From contig JADYZS010000196.1 of the NCBI GenBank assembly GCA_020853075.1, positions 1-16,284 of the forward strand: 16,284 nucleotides of DNA, given 5' to 3'. The position numbers and the translations under genes were made by a program. Below are positions 1-6,800 of this stretch, in pieces. The stretch's first letter is position 1. Every line of letters starts with the position of its first letter. The DNA is from Anaerolineae bacterium. GTDB taxonomy: Bacteria; Chloroflexota; Anaerolineae; JADYZS01. Below the pieces are notes generated by a model that had not been told where the DNA came from, made no database searches, and was given only the letters and a program-made list of their open reading frames with translations.

Positions 1-286
1 CCCCAGTGATCATGTTCTTGATGTAGTCAGCATGCCCAGGACAGTCCACTTTGGCGTAGTGCCGCTTCTCCGTATCTTACTCCAATTTGGAGATGGCAAT
101 CGTGACACCCCGCGCCCTCTCCTCCGGCGCATTATCAATGGAGTCAAAGGGACGAAAACTCGCCCACCCCTTCAACGCCAAAACCTTCGTGATCGCTGCC
201 GTCAACGTCGTCTTGCCGTGATCTATGTGCCCTATCGTCCCCACGTTCACGTGCGGCTTCGTCCGCGCAAATACTGCCTTCGCCAT
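1..286 (-). pseudogene. tuf: Elongation factor Tu, 5' part, interrupted by an in-frame stop and cut by the window edge
   Basis: EF-Tu is the GTPase that delivers aminoacyl-tRNA to the ribosome. From ATG at 286 the protein begins MAKAVFARTKPHVNVGTIGH and carries the P-loop GHIDHGKT (residues 19-26) and the switch I motif RGVTI. Codon 70 is TAA (77-79), where EF-Tu normally has Tyr in the block (H/K)VEYETEKRHYA. Reading past it in the same frame gives D-T-E-K-R-H-Y-A, then the G3 motif DCPGH, then ADYIKNMITG up to position 1. Only one codon is therefore damaged and there is no frameshift. It follows fusA, the usual str-operon order, but has its own promoter and a leader of about 245 bases. AAGGAG (295-300) lies 8 bases before ATG. 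Identity as tuf is near certain. Whether the stop is a true nonsense mutation (perhaps in one of two tuf copies) or a sequence error cannot be told from here. Confidence 0.85.
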
Positions 287-294
287 ATCTGCTT

Positions 295-316
295 CTCCTT
301 TCGGCTGTTACGCCGA
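295..316 (-). promoter_or_regulatory. tuf Shine-Dalgarno site with an abutting small hairpin
   Basis: The minus strand reads AAGGAG (295-300), 8 bases before the tuf ATG at 286. Immediately upstream is a 5-bp inverted repeat, TCGGC (301-305) and GCCGA (312-316), with a 6-base loop. The stem ends next to the ribosome binding site, so it could affect access to it, but it is short and may be incidental. Confidence 0.5.
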
Positions 317-339
317 TGGTGGATAACCGATTATTATGC

Positions 340-480
340 CCGCCTATGGCGGTGAAAGACAGAGGAACCCAAGCGCAGCACCGACACCACTGACGCTGCC
401 CTCGCGTTCCTCTGCGTTGGTGACGGCTGTGACCTCCCAGGGAGCCTGACGATGCCTCGCCGTGGCGAGGTGGTTTCAGG
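340..480 (-). other. Structured 5' leader of tuf (several hairpins)
   Basis: The fusA-tuf gap holds no credible gene but several inverted repeats. (a) CCGCC (340-344) pairs with GGCGG (348-352). (b) CAGAGGAAC (360-368) pairs perfectly with GTTCCTCTG (406-414), a 9-bp stem whose loop has a further GCAGC/GCTGC pairing. (c) CCTCGCC (455-461) pairs with GGCGAGG (464-470), enclosed by symmetric 5-base internal loops and an outer stem CCTGA (445-449) with TCAGG (476-480). All lie downstream of the putative tuf promoter, so they would be transcribed as untranslated leader. No U-tract follows any of them, so they are not intrinsic terminators. Their function is unknown. Confidence 0.45.
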
Positions 481-537
481 ATGCCCTGCGAGCGCTGCAC
501 GCCGCTGGCTACCTTAGCGCGCGGCGCAAACCTTACT

Positions 538-565
538 ATTATATTGAGAAGTTATAATTTGGCAA
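538..565 (-). promoter_or_regulatory. Putative sigma-70-type promoter for tuf
   Basis: On the minus strand the -35 box TTGCCA (560-565) and a perfect -10 box TATAAT (538-543) are separated by 16 bases. The surroundings are AT-rich compared with the genes. Transcription would start near 531, giving a leader of about 245 bases. It lets tuf be expressed separately from fusA. Confidence 0.6.
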
Positions 566-574
566 ATTTTGCCA
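560..574. repeat. 15-bp palindrome covering the tuf -35 box
   Basis: TGGCAAA (560-566) and TTTGCCA (568-574) are perfect inverted arms around one central base. The element exactly contains the putative -35 box, the position expected of a repressor or activator site. No regulator is identified, and an AT-rich palindrome of this size could arise by chance. Confidence 0.4.
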
Positions 575-626
575 GGTCGCTCAAATACTGCCCATTTTTC
601 AAGCGTTAAAAAGGTTCCAGGCCATT

Positions 627-2705
627 CTACCTGCGCTTGCCCATGACGATCTCTTCCGTCAGCGCTTCACTCACAGGCTCGTAGCGGTCAAACTCCATGG
701 TGAAGGTGCCACGACCTTCGGTAGCCGAACGCAAGTCGGTCGCATAGCCAAACATCTGAGCCAGGGGCACGGTGGACAGCACTGCCTGCACCCCCTTACC
801 GTGGGGCTCTAAGCCCTGGATCTGCCCCCGGCGCGCCGTTAAATCGCCGATGATGTTGCCCGTGAACTGCTCAGGCGCAACGACCTCCACCTTCATCACC
901 GGCTCCAGGAGGACCGGATTCGCCTTCTCCGCGCCCTCTCGCAGGGCCATGGAGCCCGCGATCTTGAAGGCCATCTCAGACGACTCTACCTCGTGGTAAC
1001 TGCCATCCACAAGGCTCACCTGCAAATCCACCAGGGGATAGCCTGCCAGGACACCGTTCTCCATCGCCTCGCGCACACCCTGCTCCACAGCAGGGATGAA
1101 CTCTTTCGGCACTGACCCGCCCACTACGGCATTTTCAAACACGAAGCCCCCCCCCTTGGGCAATGGCTCCAGTTGCAGCCACACGTCGCCATACTGCCCG
1201 CGTCCACCCGTCTGGCGCACAAACCGTCCCTGTACCCGCACTGGCTTCGTGATAGTCTCCCGGTAAGCCACCATAGGCCGCCCGACGTTGGCGCTGACCC
1301 GAAACTCGCGCAACATGCGCTCTACCAACACTTCCAGGTGAAGTTCGCCCATGCCGTAGATGAGCGTTTGCCCGGTTTGCTCGTCCGAATGGACACGGAA
1401 CGTTGGGTCCTCTTCTGCCAGGCGGCTCAATGTCTCGCTCAATTTATCCTGGTCGGCTTTCGTGCGCGGCTCAATAGCCACCATGATAACCGGCTCCGGG
1501 AAGGTGATGGACTCCAAGAGAACAGGAGCACTGGGCGTTACCAGCGTTTCGCCAGTGAGGGTGCTTTTCAAGCCTAACACGGCGCAGATGTCTCCGGCAT
1601 AGGCCGCGCTCAGTTCTTCCCGTTGGTTGGCCCGCATCCGCACCAGGCGACCCACTCGCTCCTTACGGTTCTTGTTCACGTTGAGCATTGCTGCGCCGTT
1701 GGTCATCGTGCCGGAGTAGATGCGCAGGAAGGCCAAACGTCCCATGTAGGGGTCGGTCTGAATCTTAAAGACCAGGGCAGCCAGCGGCCCGTCAGGGTCC
1801 GGCCTGCGTTCCTCTTCTTTTTGCGTATAGGGGTTAATGCCTTTGATGGGGGGGATGTCTTCCGGCGAGGGAAGATAATCCACGATAGCATCCAGCAACA
1901 GTTGCACGCCCCTGTTGCGGAGCGCCGAACCACAAAGGACAGGGACGAGCCTGCCGGCGATGGTAGCCCGGCGCAGGGCAGCGCGCAATTCATCCGTACC
2001 GATGGCCTCGCCTTCCAGATATTTCTCCATCAAAACGTCGTCTGTTTCGGCGACGGCTTCCACCAGCCGCTCCCGGTGTAGGGTAGCCTCTGCCTGTAAA
2101 TCGGGGGGGATTGGGCGCTGCTCTGGCTTTTGCCCCATTTCGTCTGTGAAGTACCAGGTACACTCCTCAAGGAGGTCCACCATGCCCCGGAAATTATCTT
2201 CTTGGCCTATGGGAATCTGGACGGGAAGAGGCTGTGCGGCCAGTCGCTCTCGGATAGTCTCTACGGTGCGCCAGAAGTCGGCGCCGATGCGGTCCATCTT
2301 GTTGACGAAGCAAATGCGCGGGACGCCATAGCGGTCGGCCTGCCGCCAGACGGTCTCCGACTGAGGTTCTACGCCCGCCACAGCATCAAAGACGACCACG
2401 CCGCCATCCAGGACGCGCAGCGAACGCTGCACTTCTGCGGTGAAATCTATGTGGCCGGGGGTATCAATGAGGTTAATCTGGTGGTCGTGCCAGGAACTGG
2501 TGATAGCGGCAGCGGTGATGGTGATGCCGCGCTCTCGTTCCTGTTCCATCCAGTCGGTAACGGTGGTTCCCTCATCCACGTTGCCGAGGCGGTAGGTGCG
2601 CCCGGTGTAGAAGAGGATGCGTTCGGTGGTTGTCGTCTTACCGGCATCTATGTGCGCGATGATGCCGATGTTGCGCAAACGCTCCAGGGGTACTTCACGA
2701 GGCAT
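627..2705 (-). CDS. fusA: Elongation factor G
   Basis: EF-G is the translocation GTPase that moves tRNA and mRNA through the ribosome and helps recycle it with RRF. The 692-residue protein has the usual length. It shows the P-loop AHIDAGKT (17-24), switch I RGITIT (59-64), DTPGH (81-85), NKMD (135-138) and a CGSAL-type G5 region, followed by the EF-G domains II-V through to the end. The start at 2705 (MPREVPLERLRNIG) fits the family and has TGGAGT (2711-2716) about 6 bases upstream. A longer in-frame start at 2750 would add 15 atypical residues and falls in the loop of the 2729-2765 hairpin, so it was not used. It lies 93 bases after rpsG, presumably in the same transcript, and no clear terminator follows its TAG stop. 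Canonical EF-G, with no missing GTPase residue seen. Confidence 0.97.
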   Translation of the reverse strand: MPREVPLERLRNIGIIAHIDAGKTTTTERILFYTGRTYRLGNVDEGTTVTDWMEQERERGITITAAAITSSWHDHQINLIDTPGHIDFTAEVQRSLRVLDGGVVVFDAVAGVEPQSETVWRQADRYGVPRICFVNKMDRIGADFWRTVETIRERLAAQPLPVQIPIGQEDNFRGMVDLLEECTWYFTDEMGQKPEQRPIPPDLQAEATLHRERLVEAVAETDDVLMEKYLEGEAIGTDELRAALRRATIAGRLVPVLCGSALRNRGVQLLLDAIVDYLPSPEDIPPIKGINPYTQKEEERRPDPDGPLAALVFKIQTDPYMGRLAFLRIYSGTMTNGAAMLNVNKNRKERVGRLVRMRANQREELSAAYAGDICAVLGLKSTLTGETLVTPSAPVLLESITFPEPVIMVAIEPRTKADQDKLSETLSRLAEEDPTFRVHSDEQTGQTLIYGMGELHLEVLVERMLREFRVSANVGRPMVAYRETITKPVRVQGRFVRQTGGRGQYGDVWLQLEPLPKGGGFVFENAVVGGSVPKEFIPAVEQGVREAMENGVLAGYPLVDLQVSLVDGSYHEVESSEMAFKIAGSMALREGAEKANPVLLEPVMKVEVVAPEQFTGNIIGDLTARRGQIQGLEPHGKGVQAVLSTVPLAQMFGYATDLRSATEGRGTFTMEFDRYEPVSEALTEEIVMGKRR

Positions 2706-2728
2706 GGGTAACTCCAGGTAACGAGCAC

Positions 2729-2765
2729 GGAATACGGCGACCAGGGGCACTAGCCGCCGTATTCC
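2729..2765 (-). repeat. Perfect 11-bp hairpin in the rpsG-fusA gap
   Basis: GGAATACGGCG (2729-2739) and CGCCGTATTCC (2755-2765) are perfectly complementary around a 15-base loop. The hairpin ends about 12 bases before the fusA Shine-Dalgarno. No U-run follows on the minus strand, so it is not an intrinsic terminator. It could be a processing site, a translational control element or a dispersed palindrome. Confidence 0.55.
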
Positions 2766-2798
2766 AGTCGCCAGTCACCCCGTCACCCGCCCACTCCA

Positions 2799-3269
2799 CT
2801 ACCAACGATAGTGGGCAAAGGCGCGGTTGGCTTCCGCCATCTTGTGGGTATCTTCTTTCTTCTTAACAGTGTTGCCTACTCCCTGGGCAGTGTCCATCAA
2901 TTCGCCGGCCAACTTCTCGGCCATGCTCTTGCCAGAGCGCTTGCGCGCGTTCTGGATGAGCCAGCGGATTGCCAGGGCGAGGCGGCGATCACCTTCTATC
3001 TCAACGGGAACCTGATAAGTCGCGCCACCAACACGCCGAGGCTTGACTTCCAGCACAGGCGTGGCGTTCTGAATGGCCTGCTCAAAGACCTCCACCGGAG
3101 GGCGTTTCATCTTATCTTCAATGAGAGTCAGGCTATCATAGACGACCCGTTCGGCAGTGCTTTTCTTGCCACTCATCATAATCCGGTTTATGAAGCGGCT
3201 GAGCAGCCTATTCCCATATTTGGCATCGGGCAGGATCTGCCGTCGCGGGGCACGGTTCCTTCGGGACAT
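2799..3269 (-). CDS. rpsG: Small subunit ribosomal protein S7 (uS7)
   Basis: S7 nucleates assembly of the 30S head by binding the 3' major domain of 16S rRNA and sits near the E-site tRNA. The 156-residue product is the standard length and starts MSRRNRAPRRQILPDAKYGN. It contains the typical segments MMSGKKSTAERVVY, GGATYQVPVEI and the terminal MAEANRAFAHYRW. ATG at 3269 is preceded by GAGGAG (3275-3280) at good spacing. It sits 70 bases after rpsL, with a strong hairpin in that gap. In E. coli, S7 represses its own operon by binding the rpsL-rpsG intercistronic RNA. The hairpin here occupies the equivalent place, but binding is only an inference. Confidence 0.98.
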   Translation of the reverse strand: MSRRNRAPRRQILPDAKYGNRLLSRFINRIMMSGKKSTAERVVYDSLTLIEDKMKRPPVEVFEQAIQNATPVLEVKPRRVGGATYQVPVEIEGDRRLALAIRWLIQNARKRSGKSMAEKLAGELMDTAQGVGNTVKKKEDTHKMAEANRAFAHYRW

Positions 3270-3293
3270 TTCAACTCCTCACAAGTGCTACTC

Positions 3294-3321
3294 GCAGAGG
3301 CGTCCTGACGGACGCCTCTGC
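3294..3321 (-). promoter_or_regulatory. Perfect 12-bp hairpin in the rpsL-rpsG gap; candidate S7 or processing site
   Basis: GCAGAGGCGTCC (3294-3305) and GGACGCCTCTGC (3310-3321) are perfect complements around a 4-base loop. On the coding (minus) strand it is followed by GAGTAGCAC, with no U-run, so it should not terminate the operon. It lies about 14 bases upstream of the rpsG Shine-Dalgarno, in the gap that serves as the S7 translational operator in E. coli. The E. coli operator is a different, larger structure, so the match is positional only. Confidence 0.55.
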
Positions 3322-3339
3322 CTCTTTTCACACACGGCC

Positions 3340-3756
3340 CTATTTCGGCCTCTTGGCCCCATAGAGCGAACGGCCACGGCGACGTTTCTCAACGCCGGTA
3401 GAATCCAGCGCGCCGCGCACGATGTGGTAGCGCACGCCGGGCAAATCCTTGACGCGGCCACCACGCACCAGTACAACAGAGTGTTCCTGCAAGGTATGCC
3501 CCTCGCCGGGGATGTAGGCCGTCACCTCAACCCCGTTGCTCAGCCGCACGCGGGCGATTTTGCGCAATGCCGAGTTCGGCTTCTTGGGCGTCGTCGTCCT
3601 GACTTGAGTGCAGACGCCTCTCTTTTGAGGCGAACCCTTGCGGCGACGCACGCTGCGGCTCTTGATGGTGTTAAATGAGAAGCGCAAGGCGGGCGACTTC
3701 TCCTTCTTGGAGATAGGCTTACGTCCCTTGCGCACGAGCTGGTTTATGGTCGGCAA
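3340..3756 (-). CDS. rpsL: Small subunit ribosomal protein S12 (uS12)
   Basis: S12 lies at the 30S decoding centre and helps control translational accuracy. The protein starts MPTINQLVRKGRK and has the conserved blocks SPQKRGVCT, TPKKPNSALRK, IPGEGHTLQEHSVVL and GGRVKDLPGVRYH, ending LYGAKRPK. It has 138 residues against about 124 in E. coli because of an extra basic segment of about 15 residues (roughly 25-40) between PAL and SPQKRGVC. Lysines at the streptomycin-relevant positions (K58 and K103, equivalent to E. coli K42 and K87) are wild type, and D104 matches the residue that RimO modifies in other bacteria. The start is TTG (3754-3756), with GGGAGGAA (3761-3768) upstream. A promoter lies between rpoC and this gene, which probably begins the rpsL-rpsG-fusA transcript. 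Confidence 0.97.
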   Translation of the reverse strand: MPTINQLVRKGRKPISKKEKSPALRFSFNTIKSRSVRRRKGSPQKRGVCTQVRTTTPKKPNSALRKIARVRLSNGVEVTAYIPGEGHTLQEHSVVLVRGGRVKDLPGVRYHIVRGALDSTGVEKRRRGRSLYGAKRPK

Positions 3757-3834
3757 AGCGTTCCTCCCTCAAGAATCCAACGCGGCAGAGACGCCACACG
3801 CGCTTGCGTGCATAATCTGCGCGCACGAATGTAC

Positions 3835-3863
3835 AGTCTAACATAAGAGAGCGAGATGGTCAA
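3835..3863 (-). promoter_or_regulatory. Putative sigma-70-type promoter for rpsL-rpsG-fusA
   Basis: On the minus strand TTGACC (3858-3863) and TAGACT (3835-3840) are separated by exactly 17 bases. The -35 box begins 1 base after the rpoC stop codon (3865-3867). Transcription would start near 3828, giving a leader of about 72 bases before the TTG start of rpsL. It would let the ribosomal protein and elongation factor genes be expressed partly independently of rpoBC. Confidence 0.6.
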
Positions 3864-3864
3864 A

Positions 3865-6800
3865 TTACGTGGCCTCCGCCTCAATCTCATCACCGGAGCC
3901 ATCGCCGCCGAGAGATAGGAGCGATTGGAGTCCCATCGGCGCGGCAGTGACTTCGCCCGCGGCCAGGCGGCGCTGGCGCTCCTCAAAGCCCGTGCCCACC
4001 GGAATCAGTTTGCCGATGATGACGTTCTCTTTGAGACCGCGCAGGTCGTCGCGAGAACCGCGCACAGCCGCCTCGGTCAGCACGCGCGTCGTCTCCTGGA
4101 ACGAGGCCGCAGCCAGGAAGCTCTCGGTGTTCAGGGATGCCTTCGTGACACCTAACAGGATCGTCTCGCCGCGGGCCGGCGTCTTGCCCTGTTCCACCAG
4201 GCGGCGGTTCACCTCGTCAAAGACGAAGCGATCCGCCAATTCGCCCGGCAGGAAGTCGCTATCGCCGGTACGGAGAACGCGCACCTTGCGTACCATCTGG
4301 CGGACAACGAGCTCAATGTGCTTATCGTGGATGTTCACACCCTGAGAGCGATAGACCTTCTGGATTTCCTCCAAGATGTATTGCTGCAAAGCATCACGGC
4401 CCTGGATGCGCAACACCTCTTTAGGGTCTTTGGGACCTTCAGTCAACTGGTCGCCCGCACGCACGCGGTCTCCCTTGATGACGCGCAGCCGGGCTGAAGC
4501 CGGTATCTCTTGCTCCCATTCGGTGCGGTCTTCGCGCCGGATGAAGGCGGCCAATCTCCCATCCGCCTCCTCTTCGTAGAAGACCTTACCATCCATGCCC
4601 GCCACAGTTTCTTCTCCATTCGGGCCGGTTGCGATTACCGTGTCCTCCTGCACGCGATCCTCCGAGGCCAGGGTGGGCGTCCAGCCTTCTTCTAGCGGAT
4701 ACCCCTTGGCCACGACGCGGGCATCGGACACCTTGATCTTGCGGGTTTCACCTTCCCAATAGATATCCACTTCGCCGTCTATCTCGCTGATAACGGCCTT
4801 CCCTTTAGGTTCGCGAGCCTCAAACAACTCTTCCACGCGGGGCAAGCCCTGGGTAATGTCCTCTGTCCCGGCCACGCCGCCGGTATGGAAGGTGCGCAAC
4901 GTCAACTGCGTGCCGGGCTCACCGATAGATTGGGCCGCGATGATGCCTACCGCCTCGCCCACTCTCACAAAACCGCCGCGAGCAAGGTCGCGTCCATAGC
5001 ACTTGATGCAAAGGCCAAAGCGGGTCGTGCAGGTGAGGGGCGAGCGCACAAAGACCCTCTGAACCCCTGCCCGTTCCAACATGGCGATAGTCGCTTCGTC
5101 CAGGAGCTGATCCCGCTCAACCAGTATCTCGCCCGTCTCGGGATGCGCGACGGGAGCCGAGACCAGGCGACCGACAATCCGTTCCGCAAAGGTCTCGCCC
5201 AACTCGCCCGGTGGGCGCGACTCTATCCAGACCCCGCTTGGGCTGCCGCAGTCTTCTTCAGAGATGATCACGTCCTGGGCTACGTCCACCAGGCGACGCG
5301 TCAGGTAGCCCGCATCCGCGGTGCGCAGTGCCGTGTCGGCCAGGCCCTTACGCGCGCCGTGGGTGCTTAGGAAGTACTCCAGGGCGGTCAACCCCTCGCG
5401 GAAGTTGGAACGCACCGGCAGATCTATGATGCGGCCAGAGGGATCAGCCATGAGGCCACGCATACCTGCCAACTGGCTGATGGGGTTGATACCCCCCTTG
5501 GTTGCGCCAGACTTAGCCATCGCGCCGATTCCCTCTATATCGCTCAGAAGCTTCTTGACCTCCTGGGTGATCTCTTCCTTGGCGCGGTTCCACAACTGCA
5601 CGACCTGATCCGATTTCTCCTGTTCGGTGATGAGGCCACGCCGGTACTGTTGTTCCACCTTCTCTACCTGCTGGGTAGCCTCATCCAAGATGCGCTTCTT
5701 CGCCTCTGGCACGTTGATGTCTGATACGGCGATGGTCATGCCACTCCTCGTGGCATAGGTGAATCCGATCTCTTTGATCTTATCCACCAGATCGGCGGTA
5801 CGTTCCTGGCCCAGGCGGGAATAACATTCGGCCACCACCTTATTGACCGCGCCTTTATCCATGAGAACGTCTGTCACGCCCTTGACGAATTGCAATTCCT
5901 CAGGCAAGATCATGTTGAACAGGACGCGGCCAACGGTAGTGGCAAGAAGCGGACTGCGCGCCACTCGGTCAAGAGGAATGCTCTGGGCAGCAAATCGCTC
6001 CCGCAGTTCCTCGGCTGCTTTCTTGCCGAAGCCCTTGATGCCGGTCAGTTCACCGCCATCGCGCGCCATGCGGTGCAGAACGGCACCAGCCGTCGCCAGC
6101 CCGGCCTCGGCCAAAGTACCACGCACTCGCTCGCTCAGGCCAATGTCGGCCAGAGCGCGTTTCTCGTACCAGGGTGTCCAACGCACCTGGATGCGCGCTT
6201 GCAGATCTACAACGCCGAGATCGTAGGCCAGTTTGACCTCATCAAAATCGGCGAAAATCTTACCCTCGCCTTTGGCGCCTGGCTTCTCTACTGTCAGATA
6301 ATAACATCCCAACACCATGTCTTTTGAGGGGCCTACAATCGGCTCACCGCTGGCTGGCTTCAACAAGTTGATGGTGCTCAACATGAAGCGCCGCGCCTCG
6401 TGCACAGCGCTATCCGACAGCGGCACGTGCACCGCCATTTGGTCACCGTCAAAGTCGGCGTTGAAGGCCGAACAGACCAGCGGGTGAATCTGAATGGCGT
6501 TGCCTTCTATGAGAACGACCTCAAAAGCCTGGATGCCGAGGCGGTGCAGTGTCGGCGCACGGTTGAGGAGCACCAACCGTTCCTTGGTGATCTCCTCCAG
6601 TACATCCCAGACCTCCGGGCTTAGGCGATCCACCAGGCGCTTGGCCGATTTGATATTATGCGCGTAGTTGTATTCCACCAGGCGGCGCATAACGAAGGGA
6701 CGGAAGAGTTCCAGAGCCATGCGCTTTGGCAGGCCACACTGGTTCAGTTTCAGGTCGGGGCCGATGACGATGACCGAGCGACCAGAGTAATCCACGCGCT

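Noticed and set aside
144..500. Minus-strand frame of 118 codons overlapping the tuf start and leader
   Set aside because: It reads the tuf sequence in a wrong frame and the structured leader; no ribosome binding site or family resemblance.
595..626. T-run after the fusA stop as an intrinsic terminator
   Set aside because: TTTTT follows the stop closely, but no stable stem precedes it; only a 3-4-bp pairing can be drawn.
2706..2750. Longer start for fusA at 2750
   Set aside because: The 15 added residues are unlike EF-G N-termini, no Shine-Dalgarno precedes them, and the codon lies in the loop of a hairpin. The start at 2705 has a good site.
3294..3321. Rho-independent terminator between rpsL and rpsG
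   Set aside because: The stem is strong, but on the transcribed strand no U-run follows. A T-rich stretch follows only on the plus strand, where there is no gene to terminate.
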